NCBI RefSeq assembly: GCF_000368825.1
Contig: NZ_KB849717.1
Span: 582,063-646,062, forward strand
DNA from: Acinetobacter ursingii DSM 16037 = CIP 107286
Lineage (GTDB): Bacteria; Pseudomonadota; Gammaproteobacteria; Pseudomonadales; Moraxellaceae
Reading direction: 5' to 3'
DNA length: 64,000 bases
The first letter of the stretch is position 1. Every line of letters begins with the position of its first letter. Shown here piece by piece: positions 1 through 8,782 of the stretch. A program made the position numbers and the translations under genes. Below the pieces are notes generated by a model. The model was not told the DNA's origin, did no database searches, and saw nothing but the letters and a program-made list of their open reading frames with translations.

Positions 1-723
1 ATGGCGACTGCTTTAGGAGTTAAATTTCTAGACCAAGAGAAACAACCCGTTAGGTTAGGTGGTGGTTATCTCAATGACATTCAGTTCATAGATATTTCTG
101 AAATAGATCAACGCCTGAATAACGTTGAAATTATCATTGCTAGCGACGTGAATAACCCTCTATTAGGACCAAATGGTGCAAGTCATGTATTCGGCCCACA
201 GAAAGGTGCAAGTCCTGAAATAGTTATACAACTTGAATCAAACCTCACTCACTTTGCCAATTTAATTGAAAAGCAGCTCAATATAACAGTTCAAGATATT
301 GCAGGTTCTGGTGCAGCGGGTGGATTAGCTGCTGGGCTTTTGGTGTTTACACAAGCCAAAATCCAGTCTGGCGTAGAAACAGTGATTAATCTGTTAGATA
401 TGCAACACACCATACAACAGGCCGATTATGTGTTTACAGGCGAAGGAGGAATTGATTTTCAAACCAAATTTGGAAAAACGCCCATCGGAGTAGCACGTCT
501 TGCGCACACATATGATAAACCCGTTTTTGTTTGTGCAGGCTATATGGGTGAAGGAATCGAAAGTCTGTATGAGGAAGGCATTACTGCAATATTCGGAATA
601 CTTGATCAAAGCAGTGATCTCAAAACAGCACTGCAAAATGGCCCCAAAAATCTAAGTCGATGCTGCGAAAATATTGCCAGATTAATTCGCAGCATTGACG
701 CAAGCACATTTAAAAACGAGTAG
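1..723 (+). CDS. Glycerate 2-kinase, C-terminal part (cut by window edge)
   Basis: Glycerate kinase of the GarK/GlxK type phosphorylates D-glycerate with ATP in the cytoplasm. The 240 residues visible include the family's C-terminal blocks: GSGAAGGLAAG near residue 101, FTGEGGID near 145 and a TPIGVA segment near 160. The first codon in the window is an ATG, but family members have about 380 residues and the ATALG segment is internal to a conserved glycine-rich motif, so this ATG is not the real start and the gene begins upstream of the window. It ends 73 bases before the tRNA-Leu gene, on the same strand. Confidence 0.85.
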   Translation: MATALGVKFLDQEKQPVRLGGGYLNDIQFIDISEIDQRLNNVEIIIASDVNNPLLGPNGASHVFGPQKGASPEIVIQLESNLTHFANLIEKQLNITVQDIAGSGAAGGLAAGLLVFTQAKIQSGVETVINLLDMQHTIQQADYVFTGEGGIDFQTKFGKTPIGVARLAHTYDKPVFVCAGYMGEGIESLYEEGITAIFGILDQSSDLKTALQNGPKNLSRCCENIARLIRSIDASTFKNE

Positions 724-758
724 TTGATTGAAAAAACTACAAATAATTTCAGATATTC

Positions 759-787
759 TTGCCAATATTGGGCAGTTCATCTATCAT
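759..787 (+). promoter_or_regulatory. Candidate sigma-70 promoter of tRNA-Leu
   Basis: A TTGCCA -35 box (759-764) and a TATCAT -10 box (782-787) are separated by 17 bases, which places a start site just before the tRNA at 797. Judged by eye only. Confidence 0.4.
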
Positions 788-796
788 TGCCGACAT

Positions 797-882
797 GCCC
801 GGGTGGTGAAATAGGTAGACACAGGGGATTTAAAATCCCCCGCCCACAAAGCGTGCCGGTTCGAGTCCGGCCCCGGGCACCA
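797..882 (+). tRNA. tRNA-Leu (anticodon UAA)
   Basis: The 86-base gene folds as a class II tRNA. The acceptor arms are 797-803 (GCCCGGG) and 872-878 (CCCGGGC), followed by discriminator A and an encoded CCA at 880-882. The anticodon stem GGGGA/TCCCC encloses a 7-base loop with TAA at 831-833. The T arm contains the canonical GGTTCGAGTCC. The long variable arm fits leucine, and the anticodon reads UUA codons. Confidence 0.96.
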
Positions 883-916
883 TTTTAAACTGTTGAAATG
901 GTGTAAAATAAAATTT

Positions 917-938
917 CCAGCATAATGCTGGTTTTTTT
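917..938 (+). terminator. Terminator of tRNA-Leu
   Basis: The stem CCAGCA/TGCTGG (917-922 and 926-931) with a TAA loop is followed by seven T residues, 35 bases after the tRNA end. Confidence 0.8.
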
Positions 939-1010
939 ATATCTAGTAAGATAATAATCTGATGAAAAAAACTGAACTGTTACCTATTATATTTAGTATC
1001 AGCATTAAAC

Positions 1011-1334
1011 ATGACGCCCCGTCATGCTCAAGATATTTTTCGAACCAGTAAAAATAAAAAAAAACAGAAGCTCTATTTAAAAAATCGCGCAGTGGCGGCA
1101 AATGAATATCTTATTCAAAGTAAAAAAGTTGAAGTAATAAAATAACTCGAAAAGTTCAAGCAAAATTATTCTCAATTTTGGCTACGTCTTTTAGCAACCG
1201 CTAAATATAATCATTCACAATTAAAATTAAACGTTGAAGACATTACAGATGTACATCCGAATCAAAGTTGCGACATAAACCAAATGTTGCTAGATTTATT
1301 CTTAGCCGATTCCCACACAAGCCAACAGAAATAA
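1011..1334 (+). pseudogene. Small uncharacterised gene with an in-frame stop
   Basis: From the ATG at 1011 a frame runs 44 codons to a TAA at 1143-1145, then stays open in the same frame to a TAA at 1332-1334. Together this is 107 codons with one internal stop. The first half is lysine-rich with a YLKNRAVAANEYL stretch. The second half (QFWLRLLATAKYNHSQ, then DINQMLLDLFLAD) looks protein-like. I do not recognise the family. A decayed gene is the simplest reading, but two short unrelated frames cannot be excluded. The stretch between the tRNA terminator and this frame holds nothing else I can see. Confidence 0.4.
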
Positions 1335-1354
1335 CCTCAGACTTACAAGAGAAA

Positions 1355-1723
1355 TTACCACTCTCTACTCGCGACCAATTCCTCTAAATCAATCTCAAGG
1401 TATCCCGCATCCTGCACCACCATCATCATAGCTTCAGCGATATAATCCGTGGCAGTATCATCAAGGCTTGAATCCAAATCTTCAAAATCAGCTTTCATTT
1501 CATTGATTTTCAGTAAAGTTGAATCTGCTAATTGATAAATTTCAGATTCAGTTTTAGGATTAGCTTGAATTTTTCTTGAAAAATCAATTAGGTCTTGCTT
1601 TATTTCAGCCACCAAGATTTGAGGATAATAACCATCATCAAACATAGGGAGAAGTAGATCATTTAACATGGATAAAGGCTTAACAACATTAAAAATTCGG
1701 TGATGCTTATAACATACCTTCAA
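1355..1723 (-). CDS. DUF5713-like protein
   Basis: The 122-residue product is acidic and has the MFDDGYYPQILV segment and a C-terminal LEELVASREW segment that I associate with the DUF5713 family, whose function is unknown. It appears soluble, with no signal peptide or membrane segment. The frame opens with TTG at 1723. An ATG at 1669 (giving MLNDLLLPMF) is an alternative start, and neither has a strong ribosome binding site. The next gene upstream on the same strand ends 18 bases away, so the two may be co-transcribed. Confidence 0.65.
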   Translation of the reverse strand: MKVCYKHHRIFNVVKPLSMLNDLLLPMFDDGYYPQILVAEIKQDLIDFSRKIQANPKTESEIYQLADSTLLKINEMKADFEDLDSSLDDTATDYIAEAMMMVVQDAGYLEIDLEELVASREW

Positions 1724-1741
1724 ATTAAATTCGACTAGTCA

Positions 1742-1945
1742 CTAATCCCAGAGTTCAAAATTTAGTCGATGTTCTTCAAAAATCAACCAACCTGCAAGCA
1801 ACAATAAGATCGCCATAAAGGCAAATAAGGTATTTGCAGTAAAAATTGCAACAAATAAAAAAAGGATGTCTAAAAGGATAGAAGCAATAAACACCACAAA
1901 AATGAATGGATGAAGCTGCATGATCACTTTACTCATCGATAACAA
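1742..1945 (-). CDS. Small two-segment membrane protein, unknown
   Basis: The 67-residue product is dominated by two hydrophobic stretches, roughly residues 12-34 and 37-55, followed by a short charged tail (EEHRLNFELWD). This suggests a small inner-membrane protein with two transmembrane helices. The start may be the ATG at 1945 or the later one at 1936 (MSKVIM). It lies 18 bases upstream of the DUF5713-like gene on the same strand. No function can be assigned. Confidence 0.55.
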   Translation of the reverse strand: MLSMSKVIMQLHPFIFVVFIASILLDILFLFVAIFTANTLFAFMAILLLLAGWLIFEEHRLNFELWD

Positions 1946-2062
1946 CCAATTTATAAATTAACATGCGCTTCACTTTCAGCCTTATCTTCACATACCCAAA
2001 ACTTCATCTTCTCAAACAATTCAGCAATTGAAGGATCTTTAGGCAAAATAAGATTGACGCTT

Positions 2063-2914
2063 TTAAGCTTGATTCATTGCCTGCCAAATTCGAATTGCAT
2101 CCACAGTTGCCTTAACATCGTGTGCGCGCACCAGTGAAGCCCCCTGCTGGATACTCAACAAATGCGCTGCCACACTACCCACCGCACGTTGTTGCGCATC
2201 AGCACCGCCCAATGCCTCGCCGATAAAACGTTTACGTGATAATGCCGATAAAATCGGATAACCCAATTCATTCAACTTCCAAAACTCTTGCAAGAGCTTT
2301 AAATTTTGTTGCGCATTTTTAGCAAATCCAAATCCCGGATCAATCATAATATTTTCTGCTTTCACACCCGCAGCCAATGCTTCATCAATCCGAATCTTCA
2401 ACTCATCGATGACGTCTCGTGTTACATCGCCATATTGAGCCAACTGATTCATGGTCGTTGGCTCACCGCGCATATGCATGACAATCACGGGAACGTTCAG
2501 CTCAGCAGCAGTCTCTAGCGCTTGAGGGCGAGTTAATGCTCGAACATCATTCCAGATATGTGCGCCAGCCTCGACAGCAGCCCTAATCACATGAGGTTGA
2601 CTGCTATCAATTGATAAAATCACGTCTTGCTTTGCCAATAGTTCAACAACGGGCACTACTCGTCGAATTTCTTCCTCAACCTCCACAGGTGATGCCCCCG
2701 GTCGTGTAGACTCCCCACCAATATCAATAATGGAAGCGCCATCTGCAATCATTTGCATGGCATGCTCATAAGCCTGCTGTTTTTGATGATATTGCCCGCC
2801 ATCACTGAATGAGTCAGGCGTTACATTTAAAATACCCATCACCTGAGGTTGAGATAAATCGAGTAGGTGCTGACCACACTTGAGTTGTCGCTGAGGTAAA
2901 GGCATTAAACGCAT
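2063..2914 (-). CDS. folP: Dihydropteroate synthase
   Basis: The enzyme condenses 6-hydroxymethyl-7,8-dihydropterin diphosphate with p-aminobenzoate to give dihydropteroate in folate synthesis, and is the sulfonamide target. The 283 residues carry the signature loops of the TIM-barrel family: ILNVTPDSFSDGG near residue 28, DIGGESTRPGA near 64, an SIDSS segment near 102 and DPGFGFAK near 192. Length is normal. It is transcribed away from the ftsH terminator, so it probably has its own promoter in the 131-base gap. About 100 bases downstream hold a short open remnant (about 1959-2064) that I could not assign. Confidence 0.95.
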   Translation of the reverse strand: MRLMPLPQRQLKCGQHLLDLSQPQVMGILNVTPDSFSDGGQYHQKQQAYEHAMQMIADGASIIDIGGESTRPGASPVEVEEEIRRVVPVVELLAKQDVILSIDSSQPHVIRAAVEAGAHIWNDVRALTRPQALETAAELNVPVIVMHMRGEPTTMNQLAQYGDVTRDVIDELKIRIDEALAAGVKAENIMIDPGFGFAKNAQQNLKLLQEFWKLNELGYPILSALSRKRFIGEALGGADAQQRAVGSVAAHLLSIQQGASLVRAHDVKATVDAIRIWQAMNQA

Positions 2915-3000
2915 GAATTGACTCCTGTTGTTGAGGCGTATTTTAACAGTATGTTTTCTAATGCTAGTTGATTTAATTTCACATCAAGCTGAATAATATG

Positions 3001-3029
3001 CAAATAAAAAGAGCTGCCGAAGCAGCTCT
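3001..3029 (-). terminator. Terminator of ftsH
   Basis: An 8-bp perfect stem AGAGCTGC/GCAGCTCT (3010-3017 and 3022-3029) closes a UUCG tetraloop when read on the minus strand. A T-rich tract follows, just after the ftsH stop. Confidence 0.9.
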
Positions 3030-3045
3030 TGTAACACTTAAATCA

Positions 3046-4941
3046 TTAACCCATTGAAGGCAACGGTGGTGGTGTAGAAGGACCACTACTTGGCGGATCC
3101 AAATCTACCACAGGATTTTCAGCCACATAGACTTTTGGTGGACGTGGTTCACGACCTTCCATAATGTCACGTACCTGCTCACGATCAATCGTTTCCCAGT
3201 CCAGAAGCGCCTTAACCATCACATGCGCTTTATCCTTGTTATTTTCAAGAATATCCCAAGCAACTTTATATTGTTCATCCAGAATGCGACGAACTTCCTG
3301 ATCGACCTGCTGCTGTGTTGCTTCTGAAATGGTACGACTGCCTACATTTCCAAAGAAACCATTCTGGTTCTCATCTTCATAGACCATCACGCCTAACTTA
3401 TCGGACATACCATATTTGGTCACCATCGCACGCGCCATTTTAGTTGCACGCTCAAAGTCATTGGATGCACCGGTGGATTGCTGATTGATAAAAATCTCTT
3501 CGGCAATACGGCCACCAAATAAAATCGAAATTTCATTCAGCATTTTGTCTTTATAATGACTAATCTGGTCTTGTTCAGGCAATTGCCAAGTGACACCCAA
3601 GGCCCAACCACGCGGCATAATCGTCACTTTATGTACAGGATCAGTACCCGGCAACATCTCAGCAACAATCGCATGTCCAGACTCATGGTAAGCCGTTGCA
3701 CGACGCTCTTCTTCACGAAGAATCATCGATTTACGCTCAGGTCCCATATAGATCTTGTCTTTAGCATCTTCAAAATCATGCATATCCACCGTATTTTTAT
3801 TACGACGAGCTGCAAACAAAGCTGCTTCATTTACAAGGTTAGCCAACTGTGCACCAGAAAAACCCGGTGTACCACGTGCCAAAACTTTTAGATCTACACC
3901 AGTAACTGAAGGAAGTTTCTTCAAATGAACATTCAGGATTTGCTCACGACCATTAATATCAGGCAAACCAACCATCACTTGGCGGTCAAAACGACCTGGA
4001 CGCAACAAAGCTTTATCCAGAACATCTGCACGGTTAGTTGCAGCAATGACAATTACCCCTTCATTACCTTCAAAACCGTCCATTTCAACCAACATTTGGT
4101 TCAAAGTCTGTTCGCGCTCATCATGCCCACCACCTGTACCTGAACCACGGTGACGACCGACCGCATCAATCTCATCAATGAAGATAATACATGGTGCATG
4201 GCGTTTCGCTTGCTCAAACATGTCACGGACACGGGACGCACCCACACCGACAAACATTTCAACAAAGTCAGAACCAGAGATACTAAAGAACGGAACTTTG
4301 GCTTCACCCGCAATGGCTTTGGCTAATAAAGTCTTACCCGTACCCGGTGGACCCACCATAAGCACACCACGTGGAATGGTTGCACCCAAACGCTTAAACT
4401 TTGCAGGATCTTTTAAGAAATCAACGATTTCAACGACTTCCTGCTTCGCTTCATCACAGCCAGCGACATCTTTAAATGTCACTTTAATCTGGTCTTCTGA
4501 AAGCATCTTGGCCTTAGACTTACCAAAACTCATTGGTCCGTTTTTGCCACCAGCTCCCCCACCCATATTTCGCATAAAGAACATGAATAACAAAATGATG
4601 AGAAGTACAGGAAAACTAGCAATGAGAAGTTGCATCAACAAGCCCTGACGTTGTGGTGCAGTTCCTTCAACCACGACGTTATTTTTGTTTAGGCTTGGTA
4701 AAAGCCCGGTGTCTTCAACCTGCGGACGTACTGTCTCAAAATGAGAGCCGTTGGTTTTTTCACCACTAATATTTAAACCATCAATAGTGACTTGCTTAAT
4801 TTGACCAGCATTCACCGCAGTAACGAATTCTGAATAATTCATTGCTGATGGCTTATTGCGGTCACTGATGTTACTGAAAATCAAAATCAGAACACCAAGT
4901 ATTATTAGCCACAATACGGCATTCTTGAAGAGATCGCTCAA
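3046..4941 (-). CDS. ftsH: ATP-dependent zinc metalloprotease FtsH
   Basis: FtsH is a hexameric inner-membrane AAA protease that degrades misfolded membrane proteins and short-lived regulators. The 631 residues show an N-terminal transmembrane segment (about 8-25), a periplasmic domain, a second transmembrane segment (about 105-123), Walker A GPPGTGKT, Walker B IIFIDEID, and the zinc-binding HESGH. The C-terminus is proline-rich ([12 protein letters not shown]). Length is typical. It lies downstream of rlmE on the same strand, the same order as rlmE-ftsH in E. coli, but with a 134-base gap that leaves room for a separate promoter. Confidence 0.98.
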   Translation of the reverse strand: MSDLFKNAVLWLIILGVLILIFSNISDRNKPSAMNYSEFVTAVNAGQIKQVTIDGLNISGEKTNGSHFETVRPQVEDTGLLPSLNKNNVVVEGTAPQRQGLLMQLLIASFPVLLIILLFMFFMRNMGGGAGGKNGPMSFGKSKAKMLSEDQIKVTFKDVAGCDEAKQEVVEIVDFLKDPAKFKRLGATIPRGVLMVGPPGTGKTLLAKAIAGEAKVPFFSISGSDFVEMFVGVGASRVRDMFEQAKRHAPCIIFIDEIDAVGRHRGSGTGGGHDEREQTLNQMLVEMDGFEGNEGVIVIAATNRADVLDKALLRPGRFDRQVMVGLPDINGREQILNVHLKKLPSVTGVDLKVLARGTPGFSGAQLANLVNEAALFAARRNKNTVDMHDFEDAKDKIYMGPERKSMILREEERRATAYHESGHAIVAEMLPGTDPVHKVTIMPRGWALGVTWQLPEQDQISHYKDKMLNEISILFGGRIAEEIFINQQSTGASNDFERATKMARAMVTKYGMSDKLGVMVYEDENQNGFFGNVGSRTISEATQQQVDQEVRRILDEQYKVAWDILENNKDKAHVMVKALLDWETIDREQVRDIMEGREPRPPKVYVAENPVVDLDPPSSGPSTPPPLPSMG

Positions 4942-5075
4942 AGCTTTATTCCCATTATCAATCTAATTTGATCATGCCCATTACGGGGTAGACCCTAGTA
5001 AACAGCAAGTCTAATGCTTGCTACAAGTTGAAATTGTACAAAATGCACAATTTTTCTCGACTTGGCAAGTAAACT

Positions 5076-5726
5076 TTATCGCATTGCCTTTTTACGCCCC
5101 TGCCCGATCAAAAATACTTCTTTTGAACGCGCACGGGAAGCTTCAGGTTTTACAGTTTTCAACACATCAAAACTATCGACGACTTGCTTTCGAAACTCAT
5201 CGAAACCAGCGCCCTGAAACACTTTTACCACAAATTGTCCATTGGGGCCGAGTACTTTCTGGGCAAAATCGAGAGCCAGTTCACATAAGTAAATCTGTCG
5301 AGGTTGATCGACAGCCCTATTACCTGATGTATTGGGGGCCATATCTGAAATTACAATATCTACAGTACGACCATTTAAAATATTTAACAATTTTTCGAAG
5401 ACTTCCTCTTCGCGAAAGTCACCTTGTAGGAAGGTAACATCTGGAAGTGCATCCATAGCTAAAATATCAGATGCGATGACCAATCCTTTACTTCCCACCA
5501 GTTTTCCTGCAATTTGCGACCAACTGCCTGGGGCTGCACCTAGATCAACCACCGTCATACCCGGTTTGATCAGTTTGTATTTTTCCTGAATTTCAAGAAG
5601 TTTGTATGCAGCACGGGCACGGTAACCTTCTTTTTGTGCTCTTTTCACAAAAGGATCATCAAGGTGTTCCCGCATCCACGCACGACTACTCTTCGATAAC
5701 TTCTGATTGGTAATGCGTGTCGCCAT
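5076..5726 (-). CDS. rlmE: 23S rRNA 2'-O-methyltransferase RlmE (U2552)
   Basis: RlmE (FtsJ) methylates the 2'-hydroxyl of U2552 in 23S rRNA using S-adenosylmethionine, a late step in large-subunit assembly. The 216 residues contain the SAM motif [13 protein letters not shown] near residue 60, the SDMAPN block near 126 and VVKVFQG near 163, consistent with the K-D-K-E catalytic set of the family. Length is normal. It heads the minus-strand unit with ftsH, and is divergent from yhbY, another ribosome-assembly gene. Confidence 0.96.
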   Translation of the reverse strand: MATRITNQKLSKSSRAWMREHLDDPFVKRAQKEGYRARAAYKLLEIQEKYKLIKPGMTVVDLGAAPGSWSQIAGKLVGSKGLVIASDILAMDALPDVTFLQGDFREEEVFEKLLNILNGRTVDIVISDMAPNTSGNRAVDQPRQIYLCELALDFAQKVLGPNGQFVVKVFQGAGFDEFRKQVVDSFDVLKTVKPEASRARSKEVFLIGQGRKKAMR

Positions 5727-5945
5727 AACTCACTAAATTATAAAAAACTTCTGATCTGTTATTGTACGTGAAAAATACTGATTTTGCAGTATGCATATGT
5801 ATCTAGAATTAACACTTTCATGATCTTTTTTTCAATGATCATGATCGAATATTTCGTATATTTATGCGTATTGGCTGCATGCTGAATCTATCTTAGATAC
5901 GGGATGCAAGTTATACTAGGTCGTTTTTACATTCAGGTAGTTTTC

Positions 5946-6269
5946 ATGGCGGCTTTATCTATTCAAGAGCGCAAACGTTTACGTCAGATCGGACATGCGC
6001 TAAATCCTGTGGTCATGATCGGTGGGCAAGGTTTAACTGAAAACGTGATCGAAGAAACCAACCGTGCTTTAAACGACCATGAACTGATTAAAGTAAAAGT
6101 TGCAGGTGAAGATCGCGAAGTTCGTGCACAAGTCATTGATGAGCTTGCTCAAGCCACAGGTGCAGAAGCAGTTCAGAAAATTGGCAAAATCGTATTACTC
6201 TACAAAAAAGCACCGAAACAAAATCCGAATTTATCCAATCTGGTTCGTCACGCTCATTTAGCCAAATAA
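5946..6269 (+). CDS. yhbY: Ribosome assembly RNA-binding protein YhbY
   Basis: This is a small CRM-domain RNA-binding protein associated with 50S precursor particles. The 107 residues include the GGQGLTENVIEE stretch near residue 27 and the conserved ELIKVKV near 46. The frame is open upstream to 5904, but the ATG at 5946 (MAALSIQERKRLRQ) matches the usual N-terminus and is preferred. It diverges from rlmE across about 219 bases. The DOMON-like gene follows 13 bases later and is probably co-transcribed. Confidence 0.92.
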   Translation: MAALSIQERKRLRQIGHALNPVVMIGGQGLTENVIEETNRALNDHELIKVKVAGEDREVRAQVIDELAQATGAEAVQKIGKIVLLYKKAPKQNPNLSNLVRHAHLAK

Positions 6270-6282
6270 ATCGATTTTAATT

Positions 6283-6819
6283 ATGGCAAGTTATGAATTG
6301 ATGTCTTTCGATCGTTTTGAATCAATCTCATTGGTTGGAGCGATCGAACAACAATCTCCATTTACACTCAATGTTGGTTATTGGCTACGTGATCCTAATC
6401 ATTTAATGCTTTGGCCAGAGCAAGTTGCAGCTCATCCACGCCGTGATTTTTTGTGGGAGCAAACCTGTTTTGAAATTTTCATTGGGGTGAAAAATCAGGA
6501 TTTTTATCGCGAGATTAATTTATCCCCTTCTGAAGCATGGCAAGCCTATCAGTTTGAAGAGTATCGTTATCCTGAAAATATACCGCCAATCGCAGCTTAC
6601 GACATTGAGTTAAATCAATTGAAACGAACCCATTATGGGATGAATGTAAGTGTGGACTTAACAGTGTTTATGCAAAAGCATCAACTGAAATGGTCTGATC
6701 TTTATGTAGGTTTAAGCGCCGTTTTAAACACATCACAAGGTATGCATTTTTATGCCATGCAACACAGCAGCCCATCAGCTGATTTTCATAATAAACGCGA
6801 TTGGCTACATGAGTTTTAA
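6283..6819 (+). CDS. DOMON-like domain protein
   Basis: The 178-residue soluble protein has a beta-rich composition and family-like segments: FTLNVGYWLRDP near residue 25, FLWEQTCFEIFIG near 53, FYREINLSPSEAWQAYQF near 70, and a C-terminal KRDWLHEF. It resembles the DOMON-like proteins found near murB or rRNA maturation genes in gammaproteobacteria. No signal peptide is visible and the ligand is unknown. It is the last gene of the yhbY unit, followed by a strong terminator. Confidence 0.75.
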   Translation: MASYELMSFDRFESISLVGAIEQQSPFTLNVGYWLRDPNHLMLWPEQVAAHPRRDFLWEQTCFEIFIGVKNQDFYREINLSPSEAWQAYQFEEYRYPENIPPIAAYDIELNQLKRTHYGMNVSVDLTVFMQKHQLKWSDLYVGLSAVLNTSQGMHFYAMQHSSPSADFHNKRDWLHEF

Positions 6820-6840
6820 TACAATTATTTTGAGCTATTT

Positions 6841-6880
6841 AAACCAGTAAAAGTAGTTACTTTTACTGGTTTTTTTGTTT
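6841..6880 (+). terminator. Terminator after the yhbY unit
   Basis: A 15-bp arm pair (6841-6855 with 6858-6872) is followed by a T-rich tract. It may also stop transcription from the convergent coiled-coil gene, though the T tract on that side is poorer. Confidence 0.85.
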
Positions 6881-6881
6881 T

Positions 6882-7307
6882 TTAGTTCTCACGTACTTTA
6901 TTCCATGCTTCAACAGCATGTTCTTTTGAGCGTTTGAGTACGTCAGTTAAAGTATCCTTGTGTTTTAAAGTAATTTGACCTAAATCATCTTTAATTTCAC
7001 GACCGACTTTACCAAGATCTTCTACCAAAGTTCCAAACTCTTTTTTAATGACATCACCAAGTTCGGTTAAATCACCTTGAGAGTTATTAAATTGAGACTT
7101 AATAATGTCAACGCGCTGTAATACATCTTCTTTAAGATGCGAAAGTTGGGTTTGAATGGTTTGATTCAATTCTTTTGCTTCAGCTTCAATTTTTTCCTGT
7201 GTCTCAGTTAGAACATCTTTTACCTGAGCACTTGTTTCAGTATATAACTGTTCAACTTGTTGTTGGTGTTCTTCAACAACGGCCTTCAATGGTTTTTTTG
7301 CTGGCAT
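6882..7307 (-). CDS. Coiled-coil / phasin-like helical protein, unknown
   Basis: The 141 residues are almost entirely charged amphipathic helix, rich in K, E, Q and D with periodic hydrophobics. Two examples are the TETQEKIEAEAKELNQTIQ region near 33-52 and DVIKKEFGTLVEDLGKVG near 84-101. The N-terminus is MPAKKPLKAV. This pattern resembles phasins and apolipoprotein-like repeat proteins, but no signature is decisive. It has no signal peptide or cysteine. It is convergent with the DOMON-like gene and its start faces the carA promoter region. Confidence 0.6.
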   Translation of the reverse strand: MPAKKPLKAVVEEHQQQVEQLYTETSAQVKDVLTETQEKIEAEAKELNQTIQTQLSHLKEDVLQRVDIIKSQFNNSQGDLTELGDVIKKEFGTLVEDLGKVGREIKDDLGQITLKHKDTLTDVLKRSKEHAVEAWNKVREN

Positions 7308-7472
7308 GTGATGATCCTCTTTTTTTGAATTATGTCAGTTTTTATTTTAAATCGATCAACATTTACCCACCATACAAAATTGTTAGACAATACTTATTTT
7401 ACAAACTGATCCCGATAAAAGGCCAACATCATTTGTATTACCTAAATAAGTCAGGATTTGCTTTAAAATGCG

Positions 7473-7501
7473 TAGACTTTCACAGACTTCATGCGTATAA
7501 T
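7473..7501 (+). promoter_or_regulatory. Candidate promoter of carAB
   Basis: A perfect TATAAT -10 (7496-7501) lies 17 bases after a TAGACT -35 (7473-7478, four of six consensus). The predicted start near 7508 leaves a leader of about 120 bases before carA. Confidence 0.6.
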
Positions 7502-7517
7502 GCGCTGTTAAGTTATA

Positions 7518-7590
7518 AGCGAGCAGACCAAGAAGGAGGGCGTGTTTTTTTAAGACAGCCGGCCTTTTTTTATGTCTACTCGCTTTTTTA
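7518..7590 (+). promoter_or_regulatory. Candidate transcription attenuator in the carAB leader
   Basis: An 11-base arm at 7518-7528 (AGCGAGCAGAC) pairs with 7574-7584 (GTCTACTCGCT) with a single mismatch and is directly followed by six T residues, as in an intrinsic terminator. The 45-base loop contains AAGGAGGGCG, two further T runs and a smaller AGACA/TGTCT hairpin. It begins about 10 bases after the predicted start site. A pyrimidine- or arginine-responsive attenuator is an inference. I see no clear leader peptide. Confidence 0.45.
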
Positions 7591-7628
7591 CAGCCCTATT
7601 TTTGTGGTTTTAATTCAGGAGCTTTGGT

Positions 7629-8768
7629 TTGAGCACCCCCGCCATTTTAGCCCTTGCTGATGGAACGATCTTTAAAGGAACGTCTATTGGTGCAACGGGA
7701 TCAACGACTGGTGAAGTCGTTTTTAACACAGCCATGACTGGCTATCAAGAAATTCTGACCGATCCAAGTTATGCACAACAACTGGTGACGTTAACTTATC
7801 CTCATATTGGTAACACTGGTTGCAATAGCGAAGATAATGAATCGGGTCGCATCCACAAAGTTTGGGCAAATGGCTTAATCATTCGTGATCTTCCATTACT
7901 GCATAGTAATTTCCGTGCAGAGCAATCCTTAGGCGACTACTTAGAACAAAATAATGTCGTAGCGATTGCCGATATTGACACCCGTAAATTGACACGTATT
8001 TTGCGTGATAAAGGTGCCCAAAATGGCTGTATCCTTGCGGGCGAAAATATTACAGAAGAAGAAGCACTTGCGAAAGCACGAGCATTTGGCGGCTTAAATG
8101 GTTTAGACCTTGCGAAAGAATGCTGTGACCCAGATGGCTTTGAATGGACTGAAGGTTCATGGGAGCTGGGTACAGGCTTTAGTCAACCTGAATTAAAATA
8201 TCATGTGGTTGCATACGATTACGGTGTCAAAACCAACATCTTGCGTATGCTTGCAGACCGCGGCTGTAAATTGACTGTTGTTCCGGCTCAAACACCTGCT
8301 GAAAAAGTATTAGCGTTAAATCCAGATGGTGTGTTTTTATCTAATGGTCCAGGCGATCCAGCCGCGTGTGACTATGCCATTGAAGCGGTAAAAACGATTG
8401 TTGAAACCACGACGTTACCTGTATTTGGTATTTGTTTGGGACATCAAATTTTAGCACTTGCTTCAGGTGCCAAAACCATGAAAATGAATCATGGTCACCA
8501 CGGTGCCAACCATCCTGTACAAAATCTTGAACAAGGTACAGTGATGATTACTTCTCAAAACCACGGCTTTGCTGTTGATGAACGTACCTTACCTACAAAC
8601 TTAAAAGTGACACATCGCTCACTGTTTGATGGTACAAACCAAGGAATTCATCGTACTGACAAACCAGCATTTAGTTTTCAGGGTCATCCTGAAGCCAGCC
8701 CAGGTCCACATGACTGTGCCCCATTGTTCGATCATTTCATCGAACTTATTGAAGCCGCTAAGAAGTAA
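7629..8768 (+). CDS. carA: Carbamoyl-phosphate synthase small (glutaminase) chain
   Basis: CarA hydrolyses glutamine and channels ammonia to CarB for carbamoyl phosphate, a precursor of arginine and pyrimidines. The 379 residues include the N-terminal small-chain domain and a class I amidotransferase domain with the nucleophile-elbow GICLGHQ near residue 269 and the [13 protein letters not shown] block near 351. The start is a TTG at 7629, supported by AGGAG at 7617-7621 with 7 bases of spacing. carB follows after 14 bases. Confidence 0.98.
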   Translation: MSTPAILALADGTIFKGTSIGATGSTTGEVVFNTAMTGYQEILTDPSYAQQLVTLTYPHIGNTGCNSEDNESGRIHKVWANGLIIRDLPLLHSNFRAEQSLGDYLEQNNVVAIADIDTRKLTRILRDKGAQNGCILAGENITEEEALAKARAFGGLNGLDLAKECCDPDGFEWTEGSWELGTGFSQPELKYHVVAYDYGVKTNILRMLADRGCKLTVVPAQTPAEKVLALNPDGVFLSNGPGDPAACDYAIEAVKTIVETTTLPVFGICLGHQILALASGAKTMKMNHGHHGANHPVQNLEQGTVMITSQNHGFAVDERTLPTNLKVTHRSLFDGTNQGIHRTDKPAFSFQGHPEASPGPHDCAPLFDHFIELIEAAKK

Positions 8769-8782
8769 TTAAGGAGCGAATA

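Noticed and set aside
797..1354. Prophage or island attachment site at tRNA-Leu
   Set aside because: No integrase gene and no repeat of the tRNA 3' end were seen in the window.
1959..2064. Short minus-strand frame (SVNLILPKDPSIAELFEKMKF) after folP
   Set aside because: It has no good start codon, is bounded by a stop inside folP and is only about 35 codons long. At most it is a remnant of a lost gene.
4178..4648. 156-codon open frame on the plus strand
   Set aside because: It lies entirely antisense to the conserved FtsH AAA domain and has no protein-family features.
5018..5437. 139-codon plus-strand frame
   Set aside because: It is antisense to rlmE and low-complexity in character. rlmE is certain.
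7175..7660. 161-codon plus-strand frame running into carA
   Set aside because: It covers the promoter and leader of carAB in another frame, overlaps the coiled-coil gene and has no recognisable product.
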